Shown: positions 17,791-34,420 of the stretch, one piece after another
Layout: every line of letters starts with the position of its first letter
Numbering within the stretch: position 1 is the first letter of the stretch
Source: Leptospira adleri
Lineage (GTDB): Bacteria > Spirochaetota > Leptospiria > Leptospirales > Leptospiraceae
Direction: 5' to 3'
DNA: 64,000 nt
NCBI RefSeq assembly: GCF_002811985.1
Contig: NZ_NPDU01000001.1
Coordinates: 1 to 64,000, forward strand
The notes under the pieces: generated by a model
The model's input: only the letters and a program-made list of their open reading frames with translations
Told to the model about the DNA's origin: nothing
Databases searched by the model: none
Position numbers and translations under genes: made by a program

Positions 17791-18861
17791 ATGGCGCAAG
17801 AAAATGATTCGAACCGAAGAACGCGTATGCAGAAAGCGCTTTCCAACGAAATGACAAGATCCGAACTTTCAGAATTCTTAGAGGATGAAAGATCCAAAAA
17901 AGAATTTTTCGCTCTCATGAAACTCAAACACAAAATCGGTTCGATCGAAGAAAACTCCTCGAACGAACGGAACGACGTCGAACATCCCTCCTCAAAAAGA
18001 GGATTCGATTTTAGAATCGGTCTCGCAGCGGCGGCTTCCTTCTTTTTGATATCCGCGTTCGCCTTTTACTTCCGGTTTTTTAACGAGACCAAAAACGAAT
18101 TTGAAATCGTCAGATCGGTGATTACCGGAACTTGCGAGGTTCAAAATGCGAAGGAGAATTTTCAAATTCGTTCCAAGGCGGATTCCTTTTGCGATTATAA
18201 AATCGAAGGAGAATTGGGTCTAATCCTAAGAGTTCTTCCAAATTCGGAATTTCACGTTTTCAAAAAAGAGGACGCTTTTTTTCTGAAACTCAATTCAGGA
18301 ATCGTAATATTTACCACTCAGAAAAAGAACCCGTCCACGAAAATCCACGCCGAGGTTCACAAAATCCGTTCCGAACTTTTAGGAACTACCCTGGCTCTTT
18401 TTTCGGAGGAAAATTCCGAAAATTATAAAATTCTGATATTAGAAGGCGGCATTCGGGTAAAAACATCCTCGTCCGGACAAAGAAAAAACCAAGACGTATT
18501 CAGCGGCTATTCGGTCTTCGAGAGCGAAAATTCCGCGGATCCTAAAAACGAATCCGAATTGAAGTTCGAAAAAACGGAAACAAAAGAGCGTACGAGATAC
18601 TTTAATCTTTCCGAAAATTCCAAACGTTTGTTAAACGACAAAGATTCAAAACACGATTCGGAAACAATCGAATACATTAAAAAGGAAATCCAGGTTGATT
18701 CCGGTTTTATCAATCCGACATATAAGATTACTCTGAAAAACAGAAAATCTTACATAGGGACGGTGGAAGAAAAGGAGAATTCTTACATTCTCACGGATGA
18801 GAAAGGCGACCGGATCGATATAGATAAAAAGGAAATCATCGAACTGGAATTGATTCCTTAA
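17791..18861 (+). CDS. FecR-domain transmembrane protein, probable anti-sigma factor
   Basis: The 356-aa protein has a cytoplasmic N-terminal part (1-72), one membrane helix (about 76-95) and a periplasmic FecR-type domain (about 105-235: ITGTCEVQ, SGIVIFTTQ, LLGTTLALF, ILILEGGIRVKTSS). The C-terminal 45 residues form a separate small beta unit (YKITLKNRKSYIGTVEEKEN...DIDKKEIIELELI). An AGGAGG site precedes the ATG. FecR proteins relay periplasmic signals to a cognate ECF sigma factor, encoded immediately upstream. No TonB-dependent receptor is nearby, so the signal input differs from the Fec paradigm. Confidence 0.82.
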   Translation: MAQENDSNRRTRMQKALSNEMTRSELSEFLEDERSKKEFFALMKLKHKIGSIEENSSNERNDVEHPSSKRGFDFRIGLAAAASFFLISAFAFYFRFFNETKNEFEIVRSVITGTCEVQNAKENFQIRSKADSFCDYKIEGELGLILRVLPNSEFHVFKKEDAFFLKLNSGIVIFTTQKKNPSTKIHAEVHKIRSELLGTTLALFSEENSENYKILILEGGIRVKTSSSGQRKNQDVFSGYSVFESENSADPKNESELKFEKTETKERTRYFNLSENSKRLLNDKDSKHDSETIEYIKKEIQVDSGFINPTYKITLKNRKSYIGTVEEKENSYILTDEKGDRIDIDKKEIIELELIP

Positions 18862-18944
18862 GAGTCGGGATTCGATCGAAGTTTTCCCTTTCTTCTAAAC
18901 CGGCTTCAAAACCGGAAAATATTAGAATATTAATAAATTCTAAT

Positions 18945-19346
18945 TTATAATTTTTTGCTGATTACGGGAATGCTGATCGGAGGGTTGGTCGCATTGCACA
19001 CAAAAGTGGAAAGCGCAGTCGAAACGATGGAAGTCAGAAATATCCGATCCGCACATTCGTCCACCGCGTCCTTCTGATACATTTTTTTTTCGTCGATCCC
19101 CATTGAATCGGGAATGACGATCGTAAAGGTCAGGCCGGCCAAGGAAGCGGATCGAACCGGTTCGCTTTCGGAAAGACCCATGATATAAACCAGTTGGCTG
19201 ACAAGAAGACGATCGGAAATGATATCCTTCGCTTCCTTTCCCGTCACGAGACTCGGGTTTATATTCAAATAAGCGCACTCATTGTAACAAAAGATCGAAA
19301 GAAGAAGAAAAAAAGAACCGGCTTTTGTCTTTCCAAACATGATCAA
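18945..19346 (-). CDS. Small leptospiral lipoprotein, possibly of the TIGR04452/Lp29 type
   Basis: The 133-aa precursor has a hydrophobic N-terminus ending at Cys20 (LLLSIFC) with another Cys at 24. The mature part begins with NPSLVTGKEAKDIISDRLL and has a conserved-looking hydrophobic end (SIVSTALSTFVCNATNPP). Four cysteines are present. The PSLxTGKEAK motif resembles a family of small leptospiral Cys lipoproteins; I make that link from memory and weakly. Start is ATG at 19346 or the in-frame ATG two codons later. Function unknown; a cell-envelope location is inferred. Confidence 0.6.
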   Translation of the reverse strand: MIMFGKTKAGSFFLLLSIFCYNECAYLNINPSLVTGKEAKDIISDRLLVSQLVYIMGLSESEPVRSASLAGLTFTIVIPDSMGIDEKKMYQKDAVDECADRIFLTSIVSTALSTFVCNATNPPISIPVISKKL

Positions 19347-19446
19347 CTTATAAGACGATTCTTATCTTTGTTTTTTCCGAATTCTTCGAAAAATGAGAAA
19401 AAAAGAATATGAATCGTCCGAATCTAAGCAGTTCGGATTATTATTT

Positions 19447-19920
19447 TTAGTATTTCGGCCAGACGATCGCGTCGTCCTTGAAGAGAGGACTGAAACCGAA
19501 AAAGATCAATTCGTTTTCTTCGAATTGAAAGATCGCATTCAACTTATCCGAAAACGCGGTTACACCTTCTTCTTCGTCTTCATCATCCTCTTCGTGATCG
19601 TGTTCTTCGTCGTCTTCTTCCAGATCGTCGATTCCGTTTTTTTCGAGAAGGGCTCGGATTGTTTCGATGGATTCACCGATGATCGGTTGTCCGAAAAGAA
19701 GAATCGACGGATTGGAAATCGTGATCGAATAGAGTTTGTTATCTTCGTCGGCGTCGAATTCATATTCCGCTTCCTGAGAGAAATATTCGAATCCGGTAGA
19801 CTCCGAACCTTCATAGTCGTAGTTGTAAACCTCGTCCGGTTCTCCCAACTTCGCCTTTAGCTCGTCCATTGACATTCCGAAATAAAGTCCGTTTAGCCCT
19901 TTTCCGATTTCGATATTCAC
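19447..19920 (-). CDS. Acidic hypothetical protein
   Basis: I choose a GTG start at 19920 because GGGAGG sits four bases upstream; a TTG seven codons earlier is also open. The protein of about 157 aa begins [20 protein letters not shown] followed by [11 protein letters not shown], the pattern of SmpA/BamE-like or bacterial immunity-type small folds in which FGMS-DEVxxxLGxPD is common. A strongly acidic run ([18 protein letters not shown]) follows near residues 105-122, then [23 protein letters not shown]. No signal peptide. I do not assign a function; the acidic linker may bind cations or basic partners. Confidence 0.6.
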   Translation of the reverse strand: MNIEIGKGLNGLYFGMSMDELKAKLGEPDEVYNYDYEGSESTGFEYFSQEAEYEFDADEDNKLYSITISNPSILLFGQPIIGESIETIRALLEKNGIDDLEEDDEEHDHEEDDEDEEEGVTAFSDKLNAIFQFEENELIFFGFSPLFKDDAIVWPKY

Positions 19921-20197
19921 ATTTCCTCCCGCGGCTTCCAAAGGTTTTGTTCAAACTTTCAGACCGACTAAATCACAGACTCCCGGGAACTCCCAAGACT
20001 GACAACCTCTTAAAATCCGTTTAGAATCGATTCGTATAAAAAATGCCGTATGGAACGTTTCGTTTCTACAAAAGCAGTTGAAAGGAATTCCATAACTTAA
20101 GAAATCGATCGTCCCGATAAAAAAAGTATTTCATATTTTTAGAATATAGTCGGCTTGGTTTCATTCTTCGTTTATCTAAACGAGGCGGAACATCGGC

Positions 20198-21118
20198 CTA
20201 AAAAGAAAAGTTTTCCGGAAGTTCGAGTTCTTTTCGTAATTTTCTAAATTCGTTTCCGTTTTGATTCCAATAGTCGCCGAGAACGGTCGATTGCAGAGTT
20301 GCGGACGTAGTCATAAGATGTCCGTTAAAGTCTCGAAACGTCTCTTCCCAAGCAAGAATTTTACGTGGAAAATCGGATTGGATCCTAACCTTCAAAGTCC
20401 TTTCCTCATTAAGATATTGAATCGTAAACACCGTGGAGTCGTCCTGTTTTTGTTTCGATATCCTCGCACTCTGAGGTTTTAATTCTTTGTGATTGAGCCT
20501 AACGTGAAAAAGGCCGGGAATCAAAATCAATTCTCCGAGAGGAATTTGATCCGGGTCCAATCGAAACCGAGTCCAGAGCTCGTCCTCGAGCCATTCTTTT
20601 TTTAGGAAGAATTTACGATCCCCTTCCTGTTCGAAGTAAGAATAAGATTCCACCCGAAATCGATCCCGATCCAGATTGATTTGCGTGAATACGTTTCCGC
20701 ACCATTCTTGAGAAGACATGGATTCTTTAAAACTTCGAGGATAGATTTGCGTATCGATCGGCGTAAAAACGGAAAGGGTCATGGAATACGCGTAGATTCC
20801 GGTCACAAAGTTCTTAACAAAATTGAGTTTTAAAATCTTGGCTCGGTCTTTTTCGTTTTCTTCCGGTCGATCCAACTTTACCTGCTTAGTCTTGGAAAAA
20901 TCTTCCGTGACAAAGATAAGTATCGCCTTTCCAACGTGATTTTCGCCGTAACGAACCTGACTGAGTTCGTAACTGTCGATCTCGGCTTTACCTGACTCCC
21001 AATAATTGCGAAATGTTTCCTTTGGATCCGAGTCGGAGAACTTGTTCGGAGAAGAGCTCGGTCTGCAAAAAAAGGAGAAGCCAAGAAGAATCAGCAAAAA
21101 CAATCGTCCGACTTTCAT
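20198..21118 (-). CDS. Conserved lipoprotein, sometimes mislabelled 'septum formation inhibitor Maf' in databases
   Basis: The 306-aa precursor has a lipobox ending at Cys18 (FSFFC). The mature sequence is recognisable from landmarks: YWESGKAEIDSYELSQVRYG, GKAILIFVTEDFSKTKQVKLD, KLNFVKNFVTGIYAYSMTLS, and EWCGNVFTQIN. I recall similar sequences in Bacteroidetes and other spirochaetes, often annotated as Maf although they lack the Maf nucleotide-pyrophosphatase motifs. Nothing here supports a septum role. The domain appears to be a periplasmic beta-rich fold; function unknown. It is a single minus-strand gene. Confidence 0.7.
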   Translation of the reverse strand: MKVGRLFLLILLGFSFFCRPSSSPNKFSDSDPKETFRNYWESGKAEIDSYELSQVRYGENHVGKAILIFVTEDFSKTKQVKLDRPEENEKDRAKILKLNFVKNFVTGIYAYSMTLSVFTPIDTQIYPRSFKESMSSQEWCGNVFTQINLDRDRFRVESYSYFEQEGDRKFFLKKEWLEDELWTRFRLDPDQIPLGELILIPGLFHVRLNHKELKPQSARISKQKQDDSTVFTIQYLNEERTLKVRIQSDFPRKILAWEETFRDFNGHLMTTSATLQSTVLGDYWNQNGNEFRKLRKELELPENFSF

Positions 21119-21257
21119 GTTCTGATCTTACTATAAACAAAATCCGCTTCAAGAACTTTCGAAGGATCAAATTTTAAATTACGATTCTTTCCGACCTTCT
21201 TGAAATCTTGGTCGAACGGAGCCGTATGGCCGATTCTTTTTAGATTTCTAAAAACGG

Positions 21258-22157
21258 TCAGCGGGAATCTTCTTCCTCGTAGTAACCGTATTTTTCCCGA
21301 AACGCTCGGATGTCCTCCAATTGATAACGATGACTTCGATAACTTTCGGAAACGTCCAAAGCGTCAGCGTTTCGAAAACATTCTTCCGCTTTTTTAAAAT
21401 CGCCTATTGAAATATAATAATATGCTAAATTGTTTTGGATGGATTCACGGTCGTAGTCGTTGGCGGAGATTTGTTCCGCCTTCTCCCAATATTCCGCGGC
21501 AAAGTCCGGATCTTGTTCCTTCTGAGTCAAATTTCCGCAGCCGATTTCCAGAAATCGGGTCATCTTCGGGTAGTAGGAAACACAACGGACATCGGCGATA
21601 AAAAAAACGTCCAATTTCGGAAGAATTTTAGATTTCCAAATATATAACATTTTTTGAATATCTTTCGCGCTCCCATTCTCGAACAAAAAATCGGTTTGAA
21701 AATAAATCCGCTCCTTTGTCTTTCGATTCAACCACTCCATCCGGATCGCCTTCATCGTCAGTCCATTCTCCGGCCGGGATTTATCCAAGGACAACGTCAT
21801 CAGAAGATTCTCTTGCAAAGACTGATTAGAGCCGAGCCGATGTCCTCCGTCCCGGTTTCGTCTTTTCTTTCGTTCTGAAAGGTCGTTCAGGATAAAATAG
21901 GAATTCTCGCGAAACGTCTCCAGAATTGCGTTCTTTTGGGACGATTCCTCGGATTTCGCGTAACCCTTGAGAACGATACGAACTCCCACCCTTCTGGAAT
22001 TTTTCGCAAACTTTCTCAACCTCATCGCGTCCTGATTGTTCTCGTAACCCGCGACCGGAATAAAATCGCTATCCGGGGTCGCGTAAAGATTCCTTTCCGC
22101 ATTCGAAAAAAACATCATCACGAATACGATCAGAAAGTTCATTTGATTTCGGTTCAA
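21258..22157 (-). CDS. Exported TPR-containing protein
   Basis: The 299-aa product has a signal peptide (hydrophobic to about residue 20, cleavage near ATP). The middle carries a basic stretch ERKKRRNRDGG and an unassigned domain with RVGVRIVLKGYAKSEESS. From about residue 208 there are tetratricopeptide-like helices (AAEYWEKAEQIS, IQNNLAYYYISIGDFKKAEECFRNADALD), two repeats of the TPR consensus. TPR parts usually mediate protein contacts. It follows the complex I operon on the same strand (74 bases after nuoN) but is not a known complex I subunit; co-transcription is possible. Confidence 0.7.
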   Translation of the reverse strand: MNRNQMNFLIVFVMMFFSNAERNLYATPDSDFIPVAGYENNQDAMRLRKFAKNSRRVGVRIVLKGYAKSEESSQKNAILETFRENSYFILNDLSERKKRRNRDGGHRLGSNQSLQENLLMTLSLDKSRPENGLTMKAIRMEWLNRKTKERIYFQTDFLFENGSAKDIQKMLYIWKSKILPKLDVFFIADVRCVSYYPKMTRFLEIGCGNLTQKEQDPDFAAEYWEKAEQISANDYDRESIQNNLAYYYISIGDFKKAEECFRNADALDVSESYRSHRYQLEDIRAFREKYGYYEEEDSR

Positions 22158-22231
22158 AAAAGTATTTTAGAATTTTTGAATGTATTGTTTCCATTCCGAG
22201 CCTATGTCCGGAACGGAAACGACAGATAACG

Positions 22232-23707
22232 TCAGAAACCGCTAAGATACTGGAGCGCGCCGACGGCGAGAAGATTCCCCGGAACAAGTAGAAACCAACC
22301 CAAAGCCACCATAAAAAAGCAAACGACTACGACGGACGTGACTCCGAGGCTGAACGGCGCCGAATGATTTCTGGTCACTTCTCCTTCGTCGCTGCTCATA
22401 AATGTCGCTATCCCGATTCGGAGATAGTAATAGAGCGCTAACGCGGAATTTGTGACTCCCCCGATGAGTAAAATCCGATTCATAAGCGTGTCCGACTCAG
22501 CCAGCTTCTGAAACAAAAAGAGTTTTGCCCAAAACCCTCCGAACGGCGGAACTCCCGCCAAGGACATAAAGAAAATGTTAATCGCGATCGCGGTAAAAGG
22601 TTTCACTCCGGACAAAGACTGAACCGAAAAGAACGTAACCTGTCTCGTTCCTTCTTCCAAATAAGCAAGCACCGCAAAGGCCCCCAAGCTAACGAAAGAA
22701 TAAACAATTAAGTAGAACAACGCCTCTTCGTGGACTCCTGCGGAAATTCCGGCAACGACGTAACCGGCGTGAGCGATCGACGAATACGCGAGCATTCGTT
22801 TTAAATTTTCCTGTTTTAATGCGAGCAGATTTCCGTAAACCATGGAGCATAACGCAAGAATTCCGGGTAACCATGCCCAGGTTGTTTCTTCCAAGGCCAT
22901 CGGAAGTTTGGTATAAAGAATCAAAAGCAGACCGATAGACGCGGACTTGGACGCGGTCGCCATATAACCGGTCACCGGCGTAAGCGCTCCCTCATAGGCG
23001 TCCGGAGTCCATGCGTGATAAGGAAAAAGTGCGATCTTAAAAGCGACTCCTGTCAAGAAGAGAACAAGACCGATCTTTGCAAAGTTCCCCTGATATCCGG
23101 CGACGATCAACGGTTTCAAAGCGACCGTGATATTCGTCGAGCCGCTTCCTCCAAAAAGAAAAGCGATTCCCATCAGCATAAAGCCGGATGAAAAACTTCC
23201 CAAAAGGAAATATTTGAGGGTCGCTTCCAGGGAAAAAAGATCGCTTCTCGCCATTCCGATCAGAATATAAAGACAGATGCTCATCAACTCGAGCGCTACG
23301 AAGACGAGAATAAAATCCTGTCCGCCGGTCATCAGCATCATTCCACAAGTCGCAAAAAGCAGCAACGGATAGAATTCGGGAAATTCTACTTTATGATTCT
23401 TTAATATTCTTGGGACGACCGCGGCGGTTCCGATCGCCATAGATAAGTAGATCAGATTCAACCAGAACGTAATAATCGAGTTCTCGATCTGGCCGCCGAA
23501 ATAGGTTCCGTTTCCCGGAAAACGAAACGAAATATAGAACACGCTCGCGAGAGCTATAAGAAGAATCAAACCCGAGACATATCTTACGATCAGAAATTCT
23601 TTTGTCTTAAACAAGACGCCGAGACAAATTAAAAATACCCCGCCTGCCGCCAAAATCAACGCGGGAAGAATCGAAAATAAATCGAGGACATTTGGAATCA
23701 GATTCAT
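22232..23707 (-). CDS. nuoN: NADH-quinone oxidoreductase subunit N
   Basis: NuoN is one of three antiporter-like proton-pumping membrane subunits of complex I. The 491-aa product has many membrane helices and family marks such as [22 protein letters not shown] (residues about 290-311) and [20 protein letters not shown], with the conserved Lys and Glu/His residues of the Mrp-type fold. The length fits. It is the last gene of the nuo operon and its start overlaps nuoM's stop by 4 bases (ATGA type), implying translational coupling. Alternative identity as an Mrp subunit is unlikely in this context. Confidence 0.95.
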   Translation of the reverse strand: MNLIPNVLDLFSILPALILAAGGVFLICLGVLFKTKEFLIVRYVSGLILLIALASVFYISFRFPGNGTYFGGQIENSIITFWLNLIYLSMAIGTAAVVPRILKNHKVEFPEFYPLLLFATCGMMLMTGGQDFILVFVALELMSICLYILIGMARSDLFSLEATLKYFLLGSFSSGFMLMGIAFLFGGSGSTNITVALKPLIVAGYQGNFAKIGLVLFLTGVAFKIALFPYHAWTPDAYEGALTPVTGYMATASKSASIGLLLILYTKLPMALEETTWAWLPGILALCSMVYGNLLALKQENLKRMLAYSSIAHAGYVVAGISAGVHEEALFYLIVYSFVSLGAFAVLAYLEEGTRQVTFFSVQSLSGVKPFTAIAINIFFMSLAGVPPFGGFWAKLFLFQKLAESDTLMNRILLIGGVTNSALALYYYLRIGIATFMSSDEGEVTRNHSAPFSLGVTSVVVVCFFMVALGWFLLVPGNLLAVGALQYLSGF

Positions 23708-25386
23708 TGAACCGCCTCCTCGTCTCCTTCGGGAGATGTTTCCTTGCCCTTTCGGATCGATTCCGGAAGAGCGAACTTACTCTGATAACCTTTCAGACGC
23801 TCCTCGTATCGGGCGGGATCGGACCCCAATGCCTTATAAGAAGTGTATTTTCTTTCAAAGGGTTTATCGTTTAAATCTTTTTCCTTTAGAGAACGATCCT
23901 GTATCACTTTCGCGGAAGCGGAATTTAACGCGACTTTCACGGAAGGTTCCAGCACTCTCAAAAAAGGTTTCGGATAGATTCCGATCCAGAAAATCATAAT
24001 CACGGTCGGAATGAGAATCGCCCACTCCTTCAGATTGAGGTCGTGGTGTTCGGTTAGATTTTTCGTGGGTTCGCCGAAGATCATTCTCTTTGCAAAAAGC
24101 AAAAGATATCCAGCGGCGAAAACAACTCCTGTTGCGGCTAACGCGCCGTAGACGACGTTGGCCTTGATGCTTCCGAGGATGATCAAAAATTCTCCGATAA
24201 AGCTGTTGGTTCCGGGAACTCCGAGAGAGGAAAAAATTCCGATCGCCAAAAATACGGAAAACACGGGAAGAAGTTTCGACAAGCCGCCCGCTTTTGCGAT
24301 ATCGTTGTTTCCGATTCTTTCGTGAAGCATTCCCAACATAAAAAAGAGCATCCCCGCGGTAAACCCGTGGTTGATCATCTGCAGCATCCCGCCGGCCATT
24401 CCTTCTTCCGTAAAACTCAGGATTCCGAGCATACAAAAACTCATGTGAGAAAGGGATGAAAACGCGACGACCCGTTTGGAATTCTCCTGCGCCATCGCTA
24501 CGATCGCCCCGTAGAGAATTCCCGCAATCGCGAGTCCCCCTAAAAGTTCTCTGTATTCGAGCATTTCTTCCGGAAAAAGCGGAATCGCCAAACGGATAAA
24601 GCCGTAAAGTCCGATCTTCAATAGAATTCCGGAAAGGTCCACCGAACCGACCGTAGGCGCCTGCGAGTGAACGTCCGGCATCCAAGTATGAACCGGAAAC
24701 AAGGGAACCTTGATCGCAAACGCGAGCACAAAAGCGAAAAACATAAAAAGACGGACGTTTTTCGGAATCTCAGGCAAAAGCCCGGTGGAAAGATCTTCGA
24801 TCACGATCGTTCCCGTCTTAAAATACAATATTAGAATTCCTGCAAGCATCAAAACCGATCCGGTAAAGGAAAAGATCAGATATTTGATCGCTGCTTTCAC
24901 CCTTTGGTCCTCTCCCCAGATTCCCACCATCAAGACCATCGGTGAAACCATCGCTTCCCAGAAAATATAGAATTGAACGAGATTGCCGGAGAGAAATACT
25001 CCGTGGACGCTCATTTCCACGATCATAAGATAAACGTAAAATTCCCGGATCCGAGTTGTGATGCTCGACCAAGTAGCGAGTGTGGAAAGAAAGAACAACA
25101 AAGAGGACATTCCGCAGAGCAGAAGACTGAAGCCGTCGAGACCGATATGATAGTCCACTCTTAAGTTTCCGGAAACCACGATATCTCGGATCCGATCCAC
25201 AAATTGCAAAGAGGCGTTGTCGGGATCGTATTTAAAATACAAACCGACGAGAATCAAAAAAGGGACGAGAGTAAACGTTCCGGAAATCAATCTCAGCCAA
25301 TAGACCTTATTGGAAAAAAATAAAAACGGAACCCCGATCAGAGGCAAAAACAAAAAGACACTCAGTATAAACGGCGGGAAATCCAA
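23704..25386 (-). CDS. nuoM: NADH-quinone oxidoreductase subunit M
   Basis: NuoM is an antiporter-like proton-pumping subunit in the membrane arm of complex I. The 560-aa product contains the expected helices and the signatures [24 protein letters not shown] (about 220-240) and [22 protein letters not shown] hydrophilic tail of about 70 residues ([21 protein letters not shown]...GDEEAVQ) follows the last helix; that is longer than usual and acidic at the end. It lies 1 base after nuoL and overlaps nuoN by 4, in the packed operon. I see no reason to call another member of the family. Confidence 0.95.
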   Translation of the reverse strand: MDFPPFILSVFLFLPLIGVPFLFFSNKVYWLRLISGTFTLVPFLILVGLYFKYDPDNASLQFVDRIRDIVVSGNLRVDYHIGLDGFSLLLCGMSSLLFFLSTLATWSSITTRIREFYVYLMIVEMSVHGVFLSGNLVQFYIFWEAMVSPMVLMVGIWGEDQRVKAAIKYLIFSFTGSVLMLAGILILYFKTGTIVIEDLSTGLLPEIPKNVRLFMFFAFVLAFAIKVPLFPVHTWMPDVHSQAPTVGSVDLSGILLKIGLYGFIRLAIPLFPEEMLEYRELLGGLAIAGILYGAIVAMAQENSKRVVAFSSLSHMSFCMLGILSFTEEGMAGGMLQMINHGFTAGMLFFMLGMLHERIGNNDIAKAGGLSKLLPVFSVFLAIGIFSSLGVPGTNSFIGEFLIILGSIKANVVYGALAATGVVFAAGYLLLFAKRMIFGEPTKNLTEHHDLNLKEWAILIPTVIMIFWIGIYPKPFLRVLEPSVKVALNSASAKVIQDRSLKEKDLNDKPFERKYTSYKALGSDPARYEERLKGYQSKFALPESIRKGKETSPEGDEEAVQ

Positions 25387-25387
25387 G

Positions 25388-27340
25388 TTATAGCCCCCTC
25401 AGTAGAAAAAAGGAAAGAATGGCGACCGTTCCAAAAACGATCAAGATCGCGTAGTCTACCACGATTCCGGTTTGAACCCTTCTCAAAACCAAAGAGATCG
25501 CAACCGCAAACCTTCCCGTTCCGCGCAACATCAAATCGAGGAAATTTCTTTCCACGTAATTCGCTAAAAATTTGCCAAGTAGAAGAATCGGATCCACGAT
25601 AAAGTCGCGATAGAGTTCATCCACGAAATATTTTTTAGAAAGAATTCTTTTAAAACCGGTAAGAGATTCCTCTTCCGCGGGGACGTTTTTACCCGCGAGA
25701 AAAATCGTCCTCGCGATAAAAATTCCAGACAACGCGACCGCGACCGAAACCGCGACGAGAATCAACTCTACGGAAGTGTTTGTCTCGTGAACGTCTAAAC
25801 CTTGTTTGACGATCATCTGAGAAATTTCGGTTCCTCGGAGAAAGATCGGAGCGAAATATCTGGTCAACAAATCCACGCCCCCGAAAAGAAAATGAGGAAC
25901 TTCCAAAAATCCGGCGATCGCAGCGCCGATGGACAAAATCACGAGAGGAATCGTCATCACAAGGGGAGATTCGTGGAGATGGGAAGCCTTGTGTGAGGAG
26001 ACGCGGGATTCTCCATAAAAAGCCAAGTAAGTCATTCTGAACATGTAAAACGCGGTTAAAAGCGCCGTGACGATTCCGAGACCGTAAAAGAGCGTTCCGT
26101 AAGCATAACTCTTTTCTAATATTAGATCTTTTGAAAAGAATCCGCTAAAAGGCGGGATTCCGGAAATCGCCAAAGATCCTACAAGAAACGTGATCCAGGT
26201 GATCTTCATCTGATTTTTGAGTCCGCCCATATTGCGGAGATCCTGTTCGTGATGAAGCGCGTGTATGACCGAGCCGGAACCCAAAAACAAAAGGGCTTTG
26301 AAAAACGCGTGCGTCATCAGATGAAAGAGCCCCGCGACGTAAGCGCCCGCTCCCATCGCGACGAACATATAACCTAACTGTGATACGGTGGAATACGCCA
26401 ATACTTTCTTGATATCGTTCTGAAAAAGGCCGACGGTTGCGGCTAAAAAAGCGGTCACCGATCCGACGATCACGATCCATTGTCCCACCTGCGGAGCGGA
26501 CAGAAAAATCGGATTGAGTCTTGCGATCAAAAAAATTCCAGCAGTCACCATCGTAGCCGCGTGAATCAGAGCGGACACAGGAGTCGGTCCAGCCATCGCG
26601 TCCGGCAGCCAAACGTGCAGAGGAATCTGCGCCGATTTTCCAATCGCTCCGATAAAAAAACAAACGGCGGCGATCGGAAGAATATAACGAAACGAAGGAA
26701 CTTCCGGTATCGCCTCAGCGATTTCGGTAAAAGAAAGAGAACCCGTGAACCAGAACACGAGCGCAATTCCGAGGAGCATTCCCAAGTCGCCGATCCGGTT
26801 TGTGATAAAGGCTTTCATTCCGGCGTTCGCCGCGGAATCCTTGTGATAGTCGAACCCGATGAGTAGATAGGAACAAAGTCCGACTCCTTCCCATCCCAGA
26901 AAAAGAAGAATTAAATTTTCTGCGAGTACTAGATTCAACATCGCGAATATAAAAAGATTCAAATACGCGAAATAACGGGTAAATCCCGGATCCTCTTTCA
27001 TATAACCGATGCTGTAGAGATGGATCAAGGATCCGATACCGGTGATGATCAGAATCATGTATAAGGAAAGCTGATCCACCTGATACGCGAGGGAAACTTT
27101 CAATCCCCCCGCTTCAAACCAAGGAAACAGGGTTACGATTTCGGGGACGGACCGCTCCATCGGGTGAAACAGATAAAAAGAAATTAGAGCCAGAATAAAA
27201 GATAAAAAGACCACTGAAGTGGATAAAATCCCGGTAAAACCTTTCAGCCATTTGCCGAAAAGTCCCGAGATCAAAAATCCGATCAAAGGAAGCGCGACTA
27301 ACGCAGGGACGAGGTTGGAGATTTCCATTCTTATTACCAT
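25388..27340 (-). CDS. nuoL: NADH-quinone oxidoreductase subunit L
   Basis: NuoL is the distal proton-pumping subunit of complex I and carries the long lateral helix. The 650-aa product has the family core [35 protein letters not shown] (around residues 235-270) and [21 protein letters not shown]. The length is usual for the family. The first ATG (27340) overlaps the nuoK stop; a second in-frame ATG at 27328 ([14 protein letters not shown]) could be the real start. It is third from the end of the operon, before nuoM. Confidence 0.95.
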   Translation of the reverse strand: MVIRMEISNLVPALVALPLIGFLISGLFGKWLKGFTGILSTSVVFLSFILALISFYLFHPMERSVPEIVTLFPWFEAGGLKVSLAYQVDQLSLYMILIITGIGSLIHLYSIGYMKEDPGFTRYFAYLNLFIFAMLNLVLAENLILLFLGWEGVGLCSYLLIGFDYHKDSAANAGMKAFITNRIGDLGMLLGIALVFWFTGSLSFTEIAEAIPEVPSFRYILPIAAVCFFIGAIGKSAQIPLHVWLPDAMAGPTPVSALIHAATMVTAGIFLIARLNPIFLSAPQVGQWIVIVGSVTAFLAATVGLFQNDIKKVLAYSTVSQLGYMFVAMGAGAYVAGLFHLMTHAFFKALLFLGSGSVIHALHHEQDLRNMGGLKNQMKITWITFLVGSLAISGIPPFSGFFSKDLILEKSYAYGTLFYGLGIVTALLTAFYMFRMTYLAFYGESRVSSHKASHLHESPLVMTIPLVILSIGAAIAGFLEVPHFLFGGVDLLTRYFAPIFLRGTEISQMIVKQGLDVHETNTSVELILVAVSVAVALSGIFIARTIFLAGKNVPAEEESLTGFKRILSKKYFVDELYRDFIVDPILLLGKFLANYVERNFLDLMLRGTGRFAVAISLVLRRVQTGIVVDYAILIVFGTVAILSFFLLRGL

Positions 27341-27650
27341 TTCATCAGATTCATTTCGTCAACGTAGCTCGTCTTTTTGAGCCTGTGAATCGCGATCACG
27401 ATCGCAAGTCCGATCGCGGCTTCGGCTGCTGCGATCGCCATCACGAAAAAGACCACAACTTCTCCGTCCACTTGGTGAAGCGCTTTCGAAAAAGTCACAA
27501 AAACGAGATTCACCGAATTTAAAATCAATTCCACGGACATAAAAATAAGAACCGCGCTTCTTCTTACCATCACACCCGCGACTCCGATCGTAAAGATGAT
27601 CATCGCCAGAGTTAGAAAGTATTCCACGGGAATTCCGGAAATCCAGAGGT

Positions 27651-27654
<4 letters not shown>
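27334..27654 (-). CDS. nuoK: NADH-quinone oxidoreductase subunit K
   Basis: NuoK is a small three-helix subunit linking the quinone site to the antiporter-like subunits. The 106-aa product has the expected length and marks: [36 protein letters not shown] with the conserved Glu in helix 2, and the helix-3 stretch [17 protein letters not shown] with its Glu. Its start overlaps nuoJ by 4 bases, and its end overlaps the first ATG of nuoL by 7, so translation is probably coupled. Confidence 0.96.
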
Positions 27655-28277
<623 letters not shown>

Positions 28278-28281
28278 ATTC

Positions 28282-30634
<2,353 letters not shown>

Positions 30635-30648
30635 AAGGGTTTCCTTTG

Positions 30649-31127
30649 TCAGTCCAGACTTTTGAGAATCTGATCCACCTTTTCAGGCGTAAGCTGTTCG
30701 TAAAAATCGTCGTTGATTTGCACCATCGGAGAATAACCGCAGGCGCCGAGACATTCCACTTCTTCCAATGTAAACTTTCCGTCCGGGGTCGTTTGTCCGA
30801 GATGAATTCCCAAACGTTCGCAGAGATGTTTTTCGATTCCTTCATTCCCCTGCAGATAACAGCTCGAAGTCCCGCAGATCTGGATATGATACTTTCCGAC
30901 CGGTTTTTTATTGTAGAGCGTATAAAACGTCGCGACTCCGTAGACTTGCGCGAGCGAAATCGGATCTCCGAGGCGTTGTGCGATGTAATTCATCCCGTCC
31001 TGATCCACAAAACCGTTCTCTCTTTGTAGAATGTACAAACAAGGAAGAATCAGAGAACGTTTTTCCGGAAATACTTCCAGCATCTTCTGGAATCTTTTTT
31101 CGGATTCCTCACTGAACTTGTAACTCA

Positions 31128-31128
<1 letters not shown>
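30649..31128 (-). CDS. nuoE: NADH-quinone oxidoreductase subunit E
   Basis: NuoE is a thioredoxin-fold [2Fe-2S] protein that partners NuoF in the NADH-oxidising module. The start is the ATG at 31128, overlapping the nuoD stop as TGATG; a longer open frame upstream lies inside nuoD and is not used. The 159-aa product carries N1a ligands Cys85, Cys90 (ICGTSSC), Cys126 and Cys130 (ECLGAC), plus the family motif [10 protein letters not shown] at 63-72. An AAGGA-type site is not evident, consistent with translational coupling to nuoD. Confidence 0.94.
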
Positions 31129-32345
<1,217 letters not shown>

Positions 32346-32346
32346 T

Positions 32347-32876
32347 TTACTTTCCTCCTTCTTCCGCGATGTCTTCGGAGATATGCATCTGCAGAAGATC
32401 TTCTATGAGGTAATCCTGACCGAATCCTTCCAACGGAAAATCCTTCCGCAGAGGGTGGCCTTGAAAGTTATCCGGCATCAAAATTCGATCCAGACTCGGA
32501 TGATTGGCGAACTGAATTCCGAAAAGATCGAAAACTTCCCTTTCCGGCCAGTTGGCGCCTTTGAAAACGGAGACGATACTCGGAACGGATTCCCCTTCTT
32601 CCACTCGAACCTTGATTTGAATTCTGCTCGCGGCCTTGTTCGCGGAACGGAGAAGATAACAAACTTCGAAACGGGGTTCTTTTTTTCCGAGCCAATCGAT
32701 CGCGGTGAGATCGTTTAGAAAATTATAATATAGTGTTGGATTGTTTTTGAGAGCCGTCAGCACGGGAACCAGACCTTCCGGTTTTAGAAAAAAAACGGGA
32801 AGATTGGAAACAACGGATTCTTGTTTGTCCAAAAACTGGGGAAATTTTTCTTTGAGGAAACTTTCTACTGCTTCTT

Positions 32877-32880
<4 letters not shown>
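32347..32880 (-). CDS. nuoC: NADH-quinone oxidoreductase subunit C
   Basis: NuoC is the 30-kDa-type subunit of the connecting module. The 177-aa product has the family signature [20 protein letters not shown] (about 119-138) followed by [19 protein letters not shown]. The C-terminus has a short acidic tail. Its first bases overlap nuoB by 4 (ATGA). An AGGAGG site (complement CCTCC at 32351-32357) near its end probably serves nuoD. Confidence 0.94.

Positions 32881-34420
<1,540 letters not shown>

Noticed and set aside
20198..21118. Maf septum-inhibitor / nucleotide pyrophosphatase identity
   Set aside because: The protein has a lipoprotein signal and none of the Maf catalytic motifs; the name is a database carry-over.
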